A DNA stretch of 64,000 nt from Romanomermis culicivorax (Eukaryota; Nematoda; Enoplea; Mermithida; Mermithidae), in the NCBI GenBank assembly GCA_963922205.1, contig CAWUHX010000237.1:1-64000 (forward strand), in the 5' to 3' direction. Both the position numbers and the translations under genes were made by a program. This document shows positions 45,790 through 58,975 of this stretch, piece after piece; the first letter of the stretch is position 1; each line of letters begins with the position of its first letter. A model generated the notes under the pieces. That model was given only the letters and a program-made list of their open reading frames with translations. It made no database searches and had not been told where the DNA came from.

Positions 45790-47289
45790 TTGTTAGACAA
45801 CATTCTGCTTTTTATTAATTATGTACGGCTCCATAATTCCTCCCGACCTTCGTCCATCTACTCTTTTTGTAGCATAGAAAAGAACAGGTTTGTTTACTAA
45901 AATTTGCTGGCACGAGTAACGTTACTCAATAATAAAGACTTCAGGCACAAGTATTGACCATAGTAGCATCATTAAATTGATCATGATTTCTTCTAACATC
46001 TGTCTAAAATGCTGTATTACGAAGGTCGAAAAATATCGTATACAAAACGTGCAAAAAAACGAGAAACCTTACTCAGCACTATAGAACTATACTTCACTCA
46101 TTTCGAAATGATCGATGCAGCAATTTAGACGATGGTGTTTTATCAGGATCTTTAATTCATCGAAGTACGGACGTTTAAACCTCTACAGTCCGATCAGGTA
46201 TTTTTATTTTGATGACATTTTTTAACAAATTAGGTGACTTAAGTCTCGTTTTTTATTGCTTGTAACCGAAAAAAATGAAACAAGGGCTTACTATACACTA
46301 TAACGGGAAAAACACGGCAATTGAAGGTCGAAAAAATTAGAGGCTATCACCATCATTCATCAGATCGGGTATTTTGAGCAAGAAATTTAGAAATATGGAA
46401 AAAGTTTGTGCGCACGGTTCTTATCTAGGAAAAAAATTTCGCCAGTTGGGTTCAAGAAGATGCATTTCGTGTGCTGAGGAAATTCAAAATCTCAATATCC
46501 AGATTTGCTTGTCTGCACTAGTCAGTTTAATTATTAGTTTTTTCAACACGGTGCAGACATTTTCTCCACCACGCTGAAAAATTTCCGGACGTTTTTTTGC
46601 TCAAGGAGACGAATTTATCTGTGGACATATTATTTTCGTCTTAGCCGTTCGTGTGGTTCTTAAATGTGAATTTCTGAAGAATAGCTTAATCGTGCAACTA
46701 CAAAATTTTGTGTAAGGAGCGATATTGTTGACAGCCAGATCAAATTTTATTATTATAATAGGGATCTAAGTAAAACTACTGGAAGCAGACGAACAGTCTG
46801 ATAAATTGCATTAGGGTGTTGGTGTAGCTGTGTGAGAACATACTTCTCAGCCGAATGATTATTATCACAACTGCGATAATCAAAAGCAAATTATTTGACG
46901 AACGTGTCATTTTCACATAAAATAATTTTTTACTTTTAATTTGGTCGAATATAGCATCTACATTTGTATAGTGAAAACATGCAATTGACTACAAATGTTC
47001 GAAATTCCATCAACTAGTTTTTTACGATAAATTGGATTAGATTGTTTCTCAGAAGATGCAGGAAGTTTGTTTGATCTAATACCTTTTCACTTCCTGATAT
47101 CTTATAACATGCGTTCAGTTGATCTTCATAGTATCCTGTTTTTCGAATTATATATGGTAACAGAATCATCCACAGAACGCAATTTTTGTTCAAAGCGAAA
47201 AAACCTTTCACAATACATTGATTGCTTACTATTCCATTAATTTTAAAAACGAAACCGTTGAATTTTGCTTTTTTCAGAACCGGAACTGA
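45790..47289. other. Upstream region of the neprilysin-like gene
   Basis: No clear gene or core promoter is recognised. Short open frames lack family motifs. Confidence 0.3.
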
Positions 47290-50200
47290 ATGTTTTATCT
47301 ATCAATGATACTACTACTGATTTTTTTTCTCTTCTTTTGTATGGGTTTCGGTAAAATTGTTACTCTCTCTCTCATTCTACCAGTACCAATGTGGTTTCTT
47401 TTACAGGACTGCGTGATGAGAAAGATAAGCCAGCAGAATTACACTCAGAATTCATCAAAAGAGGTAAGAGTATATCGTAGTTTACAAAAGATTATGCCAT
47501 ATACTCTTATTCTAAACTGAGATAGTCCTAGGGCTTATCAAAAACATTGATAGATTGCTTCTCATTGGTCAACATAATCTCCCTATCACAATTAATCAGC
47601 AACCCTAAACTTCCAAACAAATATGGAAATGATTCAATTCAATTAATTATTCCGTTAATGTTTTCACAAATAAGCTTTTTTACTGAAGTGAACAGGGCGG
47701 CAGGCAAAGCTCAGCATGCAAAGGGTGCGCATGAACAGCAGCCGACTTCCAGGAAAGTAGATGTTTGCAACAATCCTGAATGCAAAGAACTCGGTAAGAT
47801 CGCAATGGATGAAATTTTTGAGAAGCAAGTTTCCTTGTGATGGTGATTGCAGAAAACAATTTCGTTATCTTGGAATCGATCCTGAGACCTGACGCTTAAC
47901 GTTAACCTGAGCAGTAGAGGAGGGGTACTCTGAAAGGGGTATTGTTAATGCATAGTCAGTGCTGAAGCTAGCATAGGCAGCCATCGGCCCGAAACAAAAA
48001 TCAAAGGGTCCCATGTAATAATTACTCGACCATTTTTAAAATTACCGGCTAAGATGTTCTATTGATGATAATAAACTTGCTCTCCTGAGGTATTCAGTCG
48101 GTTTGTACAGTATTTGTGCACACCTGGTTATTTTTGTCGCATGTAAAATTTTATCTTGGTAAAGAAAGATTGTGCTAACAGACTTGCATGCCTTTTGCGA
48201 GAAAAGCTGCAGCTAATCTCAACCGAAAATAGGGCGGAGGATTTAAAGTTACTCTTTTGGCTCTGTTAGTGTTGTCGATCAAAATAAGTCTCTTCTAGAA
48301 TCCCAGGCAGCTACTTCAGTCTCGTGTTTTCAATGAAATACTCGTGTAGGTTGTCGAGCTTTTTGCAGATGTATCGAGAATATTCATCACATAGTGAGGC
48401 ATAAAAATTTTGTAGTATATCTTGCATGTCATAATAGAATTTTTGTCTGCATATTCCATACCTTAACAGATTTTTTGTCTTTTTGTCTAAGTTTTGATAC
48501 TTTACCCCAAAACTCCTATTATCCTTCTAACTATCAGTATCCTCACTTTCAGTACTGTCTTCAGAATCTTCAACTTCTTCGATATGCTTGTGAGCTTTCT
48601 CGATAGGCCTTGTCAGGGTAAAGGAAGAACTCAATATTTTTTCCTAGATTTCGCAGGTATTCATGATTTTTCATATGAACTACTGGCTTCTGCTTATTGC
48701 AGTTGGAAATGGCATCTGCGATCAAACTGCCAGGTGCACTCAGGATGGGGCTACGTTTTTTGTACAATTTCATGCTTCTTGTCTTTTAGAGGGACAAACA
48801 CATTAACTAATTTTTTGAGTGAAGACTTATAGGGTCGAGACCATACATGTCCCTGGAAGAGTTGCTGAGGTCCTGACCCCAGGGTAGAACCCCAGCTGAC
48901 TCCGAGTAGAATCTTGGCTGATCTCTCCAGAATTTTTATTTTTATTTTTTGCTTTCTATACTATGCAATGTAGAAGTAGGTTTTTTCTCAAATGAATGTC
49001 GCAAATAGATATATTAAGCATAAAATAAATAAAATTTTAAAATAGTTCAGTGCTCTTTAGAGACTTGATTGATCATATAATTGATCATATCACCCAAAAA
49101 CTTCTATTCTGCACATTTATGATCGAGTATCCTCAATCTGCTCTGTTGTACGATTCAAATTGCCTTAGAGGAAGTTTTGAATGCAGTAGCATATGCGTCG
49201 AACCATATCCTTGTTTTCTGTCGACTTTCTTCTGTTTTTTTTTCTTTCGAGATTTCCTTCGATTTCTTCATATTTCTCTTTAATATTCCCATGTATTTAT
49301 AATTATAAGTATAAATCATAATTTCTACTTAGTCTACTTCTACTTCTACTTACTTACATTAGTATAAGGGAAGGAATACACTTGTACCTTCACTTATACA
49401 TTATGCTAATAAAATGGTGCATGTGTCTTGATGAAAAGGTGTTGTCAAACTTGGATGAGAAAATGAGAAGTATACTTGATCTGCGAAAATCACAGTGGAG
49501 ATGAAGTAAAGTTCTAATACATGCAAGTATTCAATATGCATAGGAGGATAAAGAGTCAACAAAAGAAAAACCTATAAAACTGGAAATTGAAGATGAACAA
49601 GTGACCACTTACAGAAACGATGATGAAAAGATTGGTTCAACCCTTAAACCCTTAAACAATGTCAATCAATTTTTCTGGTGAGACTTGACGGATGTTTCAC
49701 TTTCTGAAAATCCTGCTGAAAATCCGACAATGTTGATTGGAAGCCTCGCAGCAGGATGGAATAGATTATATCAAGTATATTGAGTTGACCTATAATGATC
49801 TAAACAAGCAATTGAAATTCAAGTAAAACTTTAAAAAGGTTTGTATAATTTTTGAATTCAATATGATCTAATGTAATGGTTGGTTTTGATGAAGATCAAT
49901 TTTCATACACCTACCCAAATGTCATTGAGGGAGAACTGGCTGTTTACGTGTTAAAATGAACGCTTTTCAGCAAAGCATGTGCTTGATACAATGGATCTGT
50001 CAGCAGATCCTTGCAAAGACTTCATGCAATATTCTTGTGGTAAATGGTTGAAAAATGCTGTACCGATGTACCTCAGGCGATTCGATCATGTCCGTTTAAT
50101 ACAACATCGTCTAGCAGGTGATGTGTTCACATTTCTGCACTGCGCATAATAAACACTTCAAATTTTACAGCTTTACTAGGAGATTCGTCTAAATCCTCAT

Positions 50201-53200
50201 CCAAAGCTATTCAATTTGTAAAAAATCTGTACAAAAAGTGTATGGACACGGGTGAGTCTTTTTCTACTCCTTGCGAAAATATCTAATTTTGCATGCCATT
50301 CAGCAACTATCAATAAGCAAAACTCAAAGCCTATCCACAAATTCCTGCGAGATGTTGGTGGATGGCCGATTTTGTTGTCCAAATGGGATGAGAGATCGGC
50401 CAATCTTCAACAATTATTCGGCAAAATTTTTCAATCATCACGCGTGCTCTTGAGCAACAACATACTGCAATCACCTTTCACCCTGCGTTTGTCAGTCCAC
50501 ACAGAAAATACTAAGAAATTCCATTTTGATGTAATACATTACGCTGACCATTGCAGCTCTGATTATTTGTTCTTCTTTTATACAGTTCCATGAACATGAG
50601 ACCATAGTCATGGCTATGTTTCATAACGACAAGAAACACGAACCAAAAATTGCTGCCTACAGGAAACTTTTCACCAAAGTCGTATCATTGATTGCTGCAG
50701 ATATGAAACTTAATGTAAGCAATAATCAAATGAACATGGATTGGTCGAAGGTGCTTGATCTGGAAAGAAAGCTAGCCGCACTGATGTCACCCATGGCGTT
50801 AAAATACAATTTCACTGTATTTGACCAGATGCCAATATGGACATTGGAAAAGATTGCATCAGTTCTAAATATTGTAATTTACCTGTGTCGCTACTGACTT
50901 GATAAAAAAACTATTCTGAAATATTCCCAGATAAACCTCGAAAAGCTGCTGGAGGATGGTATGGAACCCGAAACATTCAAAAATTTTGTCAAAGGCAAAT
51001 CAAAAACATTGAAATGCATGATACATATACATACATATTTTTCGAGGTTGAATGAATTACTTAAAGCTACTGACAAGAGGTATGATCATTTCTATTTGAA
51101 CAAGGAGGTACTTATGTGTCAAGACTAATTTTTTGCAGGACCATCTTTAATTATTTCATATGGTATTTCATATATCACTCGTCGCATTTGATGGATACTC
51201 GTTTTCAAGATGCAATTACAGTAAGCCACCAACATAATCTATTTGTCCTATGATTATTTGTTTCGTAGCGTTTTTCTTCTGCAAGATACCCCTTGTGAGA
51301 AAGAAATGCTTGATTTTTTGACTGCTGCATATTTCTCAAGCGCAAAATGGAAGATGCCTAATTTTTAGGTGTGGTGCGACTGTTCATACTATTTTTCTTC
51401 TATCTTTTATTTTTTCTTCTATTTGTTATGATGCTTCAAACAGTAACAAATCAAAATTTTAAATATCCAGCTCATCGAATTGATTATCTGAAAAAGACCA
51501 GCAGCATCACAATGTGATATTGATGAAAATTCGTTTGAAGTGACATTCACCTCCTTGTCTCGTTTTTTAATATAACTGAACTGACAAAAACGTCTACGCT
51601 GCCTTTAGTTTTATTATATTTTCATTCAATGACCAGCAATTATATTGGCTATCCTTTTATGCTCCAAAAAGAAATTCCAATTTTCGAAATTCAAAATTAC
51701 GAACTATCGCGAAGCAGTGTGGCTATAGCAGACGGAATATAAAAAATTATTGATGGAATCTATTTTAGAGCCTCAGAACAATCAGTTCATTTGAGATCTT
51801 CTTGACAAAACTGCTGTTGAAAGTTCAGATGTACAAAAAATTCTCAACTGCCAAAGAAACCATCACTCGTGCTAGTTAAGTGGAGAATTATTTAGTCGAT
51901 GATATATTGCATAACAGAAAATCAATCAAATAATTTTTCAAATTGACGATCGTTGCATTAAAAATTTTCTTGACCGGCTAAGTACTGCTCGTGAATGCAG
52001 TTTCAGCACTGCTGAACATATTGTCACAGACGTACACCAAATAATCAATTCCGGAAACTAAGATAATCTGATATATTTACCTGGTTATTTTGGCTTTATA
52101 CGCCTCTATGATGGATTTTTTAACTTCATCTTTTATTCTTTTATTTTTTCTAGAATTTTCTTTCGGAGGCATATGGTGTCAAGGGTGAACCACGATCGTC
52201 AATTTGCACCAAAAAATGCCAATCAGTCGATATGGCAATTGCTGCGCTTTATATCAAGAAATATTTTCCTCCAACTGAAAAAGCAGAAGCTGAAAATATG
52301 ATAGCTGAACTGAAAAAAGAAATTAGAAAAGGTTTGCGTACACTCAGCTGGATGGATGAAGGAACAAAGAAAAAAGCCATTGAAAAAGTGAGAGTCGATG
52401 AATGTCAGCACAGGGCTTTCCAGCATTTTCTCATTTCTAACTCACTTTTTCCCAAGTATGCCAAAACAGATGCTTGGGCAATGACAAAAACCACATTGAT
52501 ATGCCATTACACTTCTTTCAAATTGACTGTAGGACATCAGTCAATCAATACTATATGAAAAAATGTCTGCTTGCATCACATGTTCTTTACCTGCAGATGT
52601 CTCATTTGACCACAAATAAACTATAATGGCTTCGGCTGAAGTTTCACCAGACTTGGTGAATAGTTAACCTGGCCTGTTCAGAGGACGTAGAAAAGATACC
52701 CACACTAAAAGTATATTGTCGCCAAGGCTTACAGCACTTGGGACATAACACCCTCCTTGCGGACTCCATCTTTTATGTTTTGGTCTCTGCTTGGGTCGAA
52801 AGACTTTGGCAATACAATTAAAAGGGCTTATTGCTTGTACATGCAGCTTCGGCGTAAGAAGTACTCACTATGCTCAATGTTCCTAACAGGTAATATCTTC
52901 CAACGTAAATTCTTTGGTCCACGCTGGCTCCCACTCCACTTATAAGACAAGAAATAAATACCCATAACGCTGCACACAATAATACTAGTGTATGAAGGAA
53001 GATGGAATCTCTGTCCGGCTCTCTTCCAAAGTTAGCGTCTTTCCATCCACACATCAGAAACAAATCATTCGACCAACATTCCAGGAAAGAACTTGGGATC
53101 ACTTCAGCACGGAATACGTTTCAGCATTTAGTACCAGGGTAACTCCGTCAATCCTTGTAAAGCAGTGTCTTTTTATGCAAGTTTTGGCTTTGTCCTCAAA

Positions 53201-56200
53201 AAGTTTTCGAGTTGAGGTTTTAACTGTATTTTTAGTGGATATAAGTTTTTCATGACACTTTTTCAGAAAGATCGTTCGGAGAGGATCGAAAGGATGTAGG
53301 TTAAATTTCAACTCAATAAATAACGTAGAAAATGGTTGTTCAAAAACCTTTAATATTCTGAAAAGCATGCCGTGTGATGAATTTTATAATAAAAGAATAA
53401 TATAGCATAAAGATCAGTCGTAGGTATCAGAAATACATTGTATATCCTGCTTATACTTAGGTTCTTCTATAATATCTTGGCACTCGACGGCCATGAGGAT
53501 TAAGAAGTATTCAGGAATAAGGGGCACAGAATCGCTGTATCTACATGAGGATTTTGAACCTCAAACGCAAATAGCACTCGCAAACAATAAAAATCATGAG
53601 GACTGGAGTTTTTCGATCACACTAATGATCGAGGGTTTAATTAGCCGATGGAAGGAGTTCTCTAGATTGGTTTTCAGCCTGGAATATATAAGTGATGCAT
53701 GCTATCTTTACTCAATAGAATATCCTCTAATTTATAATAATAGGACTTTTTTTACTATCTACCAAAATTTCTTTTCAAACTCCTGGATGAGGACACAAAC
53801 TTGGCTGCATCAGTATGCGTCATATTAATGGGCGTTTTCTATTCGGAAGTTTTTTCAGTTCGACATGATCGATTCTTTTATCACTTATCCAAATTACGCT
53901 CTCACAGATCAAGCTTTGGATCGATTTTACAAGAAAGTGAATTGCATCAATCTTTATCTATTGACATAAATTTTACTATTTTTTTATTAAGCTTCCAATG
54001 AAAAGTTCAGATACTTATTCTGATATGTTGACGGCAGTAAATACATTCAACAGAAAAAATACTCTCAATATGCTTTCCAAGCCACCGGATAAAAGTCTTT
54101 TAGTTGATCCATTGTTCACACTTGGAGCAATTTTAATAACTCAAAATACCGCAAGTAAGAAAAACTATATTCTGTTTATTTACAAATGAGCCTTGAAAAT
54201 CAAAATAATCCATAAACATTAGAGAACGGACGATAAATTTGCAACATCTTAAGGCTGATATCTGTTTATCTCAATTCGTTCGCCTAACTGCTACGGACAA
54301 ACCGAAAACAAAAGAGGTTGCTTATTATTTGCATGAACAGCTTTCTGCACACCAATGGCTCATTTGAAAAAAGTAGACTAATGAATATGTTTTCTGATCT
54401 AGAAATGTGAGTTTTAACAGTGCCATCAGGAAGCAATGTTCTATGGAGCAGTGTGGAATCGATTGTTATGTTTAGTTTCAGATTGTTTTGTCAACTTTCG
54501 TTGCTGTACTAAATGTGAGAATTCATCAATAAATGTTTTTGAATGATTTTAAAGGTGCTAAATTTGAAAAACTGCCAAATACAATCTTCCAGGAATGTTA
54601 CAGAATCCATATTTATTCTTTTGATGCCACTTTCAATCTAAGATACAACACTTTTGTGATTTTTTGCCAATGTCTGCTTGCACAGATTCCCGTTTTTCAG
54701 TTATTCCTATTGGACTACTACAACCCATGTTATATTCAAGACAGTTCCCCAAGTAAAATGTTAGTCATACCCTTTTATTGGTTGATTATTTTTAGAATAC
54801 GTTTTGATTTTTAGAGCTTATAACTTCGGTTCGGTTGGTGGTCAGATTGCAGCGGGTTATTTGCTACTTTTGGGCCAAAAAGGTACAATTTATGGATGAA
54901 AACTAAATCTTTCACTTAAACGGCTCATTAGAATTGAGCACATAGTTTTGTTCAAGATTGTCAGTCAAGTTTTGCATTGTGTATTATATCCCGGCATGTT
55001 TCGAGAATGTATTCCGAAGCACCCATGGCTCGTGAAAACACGGTTGTTGAAGAGCAGGTTGAGGGATTGTTTGTTTGTTTGAAAGCTTGAATATGTTCAA
55101 CCCAACTCACATTAGGTATTTGTCCTCACCCAAATAATGACTTTTCAAAGTTGGCAGCAACATCTTTCTTCGAAAACGCGACAAATTTGTTGTAAATCGA
55201 TTCAAAACAAAAAAATGTTCAAAGTAAGGTTGAAATTCTATTGACTTCACCAAGTTTTTTTGCTGCATGTATTTTTAGTCTGTTTTTCCTATCATGATGT
55301 TTTCAAAACGTTTGAACAGAAAATGAGGAATTATTTCATTTTTCCCATTTTCCTGCCAAACGCATTACGTGAACATGCAAATTTTCAAGCTATATGATTC
55401 TGCTACAGAAACAACCATTTTTTAATTTCTCAAATTTGAATTTTTTGAAAGCAGACACTAATAGATCGAACAAAAATTGTTATCAGAATGCCGAGTTGTA
55501 GCATTCAAGAAAACTGAGAATCTATGTTTATTGCAATTCACATTGTTTTTGTACAAACTGGAGCATTCCATTAGTTTGACTTGAGAGTATCTGAATCTAT
55601 GAAAGCACTGTTTCCGTGCCACTTCCAAAACTCAGACATGGCCCCTCATGGATAATTGCAAATTTTTAAGGTAGCTTCTATGACAAAATTGGCAATAGAG
55701 CACGCTGGTGGTCAGCGTCGACAATCAAAAACTATGAAACGAAAAGACAGTGTATTTCTCAATGGTACAAAAGCTGGGCTGGAAACATTGACAAGAGCGA
55801 GGTCAGTTGTTTTACAAGATACAGTTTGTGTAGTGATGATTCTTACATGATTAGAGCGTCAGTACTTTCTTAATATCCTTAAAACATTTGAGGGTTGGAG
55901 GACAAAGCCTTTCATGCGCTTTTTTCGTGAGATTTGAGAACCATTATTTCAAGCTGACTTTAGGGACATTCAAATTACTGTGCTTGAATATTGGCGTGTG
56001 AAGTCGTCGGATTAATTGCTGAACTCATTTATTTTATAATGTCACTCGTTCTATTCATCACACAATTCAGTTTGATGTGAGAGAGTGGTTCGAAGATTAA
56101 TCTGAGCGCGTCGGAGAGTCGTAGAATATGATTTTTCAGCTATTCAGCTATGATTCTCTGATCTACAGTGGGTCTGCAACAGCCAAAGTTCTACCCAATA

Positions 56201-57443
56201 GTCATTTAAAAAAAATAAGGTTTCCAAGTGTGGCTTCGCAGTAACCCAACCATTGATCTAAATAGGCCTTCCTAATACATTAATCTGCATAAATATGCAG
56301 TGAGGTGGCCTATAGTTTATCTTAATCCAAAGATTTACATAGACATGCAACGAATCGCATTTGATAAAACCAGATAATGTCCAGCTGCTACTCCACGAAA
56401 TATGCCTCAGTGGTTGCTGATATCAGAAACAGCAAAAGTCGTGTAAACAAGGCCAATGGAGGCTATTACTAGTTTGACATTACTGAAGTTGTTATAGGCT
56501 ACTGAATTGATCATCATATGTATTAATCCAGAATTTACACCCCAAGACCTTCTCTTTTAAGTTATCTACTTGTAAAATGGTTATGTGAATCTTATGTAGG
56601 TAAAATCCACCCTCTAATTGTTCTGATATTGAGATGATGGAGGAGTCCGGCACAATAATATATAAGAAATAGCTTCGAAACTGCATGTCAGAAATAGCTT
56701 CGTAACTGCATTTCAGTGATCAGTTCCCCCTCTTTTCCGTTCATCGACAAATATTTTTCTATGTGGATCAGAAATACTTCGCAATAAACGTTATGAATGG
56801 TTGTTAGATAAGCAGAAAACGATTTGTGCATAGAATGGGCTTTTGTGCACATCTCATGTTGAACTGTTTGAACTAAAATTTCTGTAAAGTTTTTCAGTCA
56901 GTGAAGGATTTAATCTGGAAGGTTGATTCCAGTCACGATATTTATGCGTTCAGGGTGAGCACTGATTAGTCAACTTACTGCTACATTTTCGATTGATTGA
57001 TAATATTCTTAGGCATATAAGAGTTCCATGAGCAAAGTCGGACAGAGGCGAAGTACGCTACCAGGCCTCAATCTCACAGATGAACAACTATTCTTTGTTG
57101 CCGGTGCCCAAGTAAAATTCTTCAACGGTTGATTCATCTACTTAATGTTTGTTTTATACTACAGTTGATGGGAAATACACATGACATATTCTCATGATTT
57201 TGCGAGACCAAACATCAAGTGGAACAGGAAATTATGACCCTTGCACATTTTTTGACCTAAAAAAGAGAAGGTCAGTTTTGCTACATGCCTTTAATCTATT
57301 TTCAGTTCATGTGTGAAAAGAAGAGTCCTTCTGCCTTTGATGGTATCAATGTTCATGTGGCGAACGATATCAACTTTTCAAAAACATTCAAGTGTCGAGA
57401 AGGAGCACTCAATCCCAAGTCGAGATGCAGCATTTTCGTGTGA
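47290..57443 (+). CDS. M13 (neprilysin-like) family protein, predicted non-catalytic, 18 exons
   Basis: Exons: 47290-47350, 47407-47463, 47689-47793, 49971-50117, 50171-50251, 50304-50530, 50586-50873, 50931-51079, 51139-51220, 52154-52387, 53859-53936, 53992-54154, 54701-54752, 54815-54882, 55671-55801, 56898-56954, 57013-57111, 57306-57443. All joins are GT-AG and in phase, totalling 2217 bp (738 residues), the usual M13 length. It starts with a hydrophobic signal peptide or anchor (MFYLSMILLLIFFLFF). M13 landmarks are CNNPEC, DPCKDFMQYSCGKW, GGWPILL, LSWMDEGTKKKA, ITYPNYALTD, IPIGLLQPML, FYDKIGNRARWW, LPGLNLTDEQLFF and a Cys-containing C-terminus (KCREGALNPKSRC). However, the zinc site HExxH is replaced: after NFGSVGGQIA the five positions are A-G-Y-L-L (residues 588-592), and the ExxxD motif has Ile for Glu (I647, D651 kept). 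VNAYY is also absent. So it should not cleave peptides; a binding or scaffold role is inference. Confidence 0.88.
47794..49970 (+). other. Intron 3 of the neprilysin-like gene (2.2 kb)
   Basis: Joins phase 1 to phase 1, completing an Ala codon between CKEL and KHVLDTMD. It contains a short GGTCAGCC/CCCCAG-rich repeat at about 48830-48930, related to ones at 22.19-22.27 and 61.2-61.8 kb, and no gene. Confidence 0.6.
51480..52075 (+). pseudogene. hAT transposase relic in intron 9 of the neprilysin-like gene
   Basis: Near 51990-52070, RECSFSTAEHIVTDVHQIINSGN followed by DNLIYLP matches the hAT C-terminal dimerisation region (consensus ERVFSTAG...NxxxLxFL). The preceding sequence is frame-shifted and only vaguely transposase-like. 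It is in the sense orientation within the intron 51221-52153. Confidence 0.55.
52388..53858 (+). other. Intron 10 of the neprilysin-like gene (1.5 kb)
   Basis: Phase 0 on both sides (AIEK, then FDMIDSFITYPNY). Open frames here (for example 53493-53828) show no motif; probably non-coding. Confidence 0.55.
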
Positions 57444-58790
57444 TAACTGCATGATATGTGCATTGTACTGCTGAAATTTCTATGAGTGAAAATCATTTGT
57501 CATTAATCTATTTTTCTGATCAAATTTTTATATCACACGTTGTACGTCAAAGTTTTCCATTTAGTAAGTTGCAATAAAATTTGCATAGATTTACTTAACA
57601 AAGATACCTGATGTCATCAGATCAAAATACGGGGAAAAAATGAAAAATGTAAATCACTACGGATGTATGTAATTTTGATCAGAGTTTGTTTAATGCGTTT
57701 TAGGCCTTAAAATTTTTTAAGAACATTTATTAAAACTGTTGAAAAGTGCTTATCAGGAGAAGCCTACTACAATGTTCATTTTTCTTCGTTTTTATCATCG
57801 GGTGTTTGTGTTTTCATGTTAAATAACCATATCATAAACATGAACATAAAATTCCTGAATGAATTCAATGTGACTTTGGAAAAATAAGTCTAGTGACAAA
57901 TATGCATTCAACATGTTGGCTGTCCTACTCAACAACGTGTCAGCCAGAAAGGTCGAGAGATGCATAAACTTCCTCTTACCGTGAAAAAAGTTATTTCTGT
58001 TCAAAGGTATTATTATGCTAAACATCCCATAACCTTGAATGCACGACAAAATGATACGTTCATGTAGACTTAGCAGCCTTGCTGTAGAAACAGGGACTCT
58101 ACACAATTTTTCTGCAGACGAAATACGATCTTCTACGTGTAAAAATACTGTAGTCAGTTGATGTTAAATAACTTAAACACCGAGTCCAAAAAATTCGAGG
58201 CCCATCAACAATATTACTGTAGATGTCCAACGACTGATCTGTAGAATATCAATATGCAGTAAGGAGAAAAGATTCTGCATTTATGAATAAAATGACAGAT
58301 ACAGATTAATCGTTTTTCGCGGCAGCAGAAAATTTTTTGGTTTTTGTTACATCTCAGTAATGATTGTAGGTTATGATAAAGTTAAAGTTTGAAGAAAAGC
58401 AGAAAAACAATTCAGCCTACTTTATTAGAATATGAAATAATATTACAATTCAATTCAAAAGAAGTTGGATGTGGAACACTTGAAAATAATGTGGTTTCCA
58501 GTGCTTATATGTCAAAATTTGGCACCTAGGACTATTGTGCAATAACAATGTAGAAAAAGTGTGGTTTGTGCTCATTTTTGAGCTATAAATCAATTCATGT
58601 ACTTGAGCATAGTTAAAAAGAATATTTACAAATATCACATGAACTAATTAGTCATCATGTAGAAAATATGGATTACTTACATATGGTCTTAGGTAGATGT
58701 GACTTACAGATTAATCGGACCTTTGGGTTTATACAAAGGAAGAGTTTTACCACATTGTAACAGTTCTACCACATCGTAACAAAAATAAGT
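57444..58790. other. Downstream of the neprilysin-like gene
   Basis: No gene is recognised. An AATAAA at 57566-57571 is a possible poly(A) signal. Confidence 0.3.
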
Positions 58791-58794
58791 TGAT

Positions 58795-58975
58795 ACTTGA
58801 TTCTCTCACCAGACTCTCAGGCACGTAACCAGAAATTTCCCTAAACCTGAAGCAGAACATTCTGACGTCTACAATAGATGTCCTACCCAAGTCTCTAATT
58901 TCAAAATCTTATGCTCACAAAACAAATACAAATTTCGAGGCATTACGACGACGATTATTGCATATTTTATCTATT
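58795..58975 (-). repeat. Minus-strand LTR relic related to the 30.6-44.7-kb element
   Basis: The reverse complement contains TTTGTATTTGTTTTGTGAGCATAAGAT, GAGACTTGGGTAGGA, GTTCTGCTTCAGGTTTAGGGAAA and GAGTCTGGTGA in the same order as TTGTATTCTTTTGTGAGCATAG, GAGACTTGGGTAGGA, GTTCTCCCTGAGGTTTGGTGAAAG and GAGTATCTGGTGA of the LTR. It is partial, diverged and has no internal element nearby, so it is a solo-LTR fragment. Confidence 0.8.

Noticed and set aside
52757..53255. Overlapping 60-95-codon frames in intron 10 of the neprilysin-like gene
   Set aside because: Both strands are open by chance; exons 10 and 11 join in phase without them.
54557..54655. Using the 54555-54655 open frame as an exon of the neprilysin-like gene
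   Set aside because: Exon 54701-54752 joins both neighbours in phase and carries the M13 motif; the earlier segment breaks the frame.
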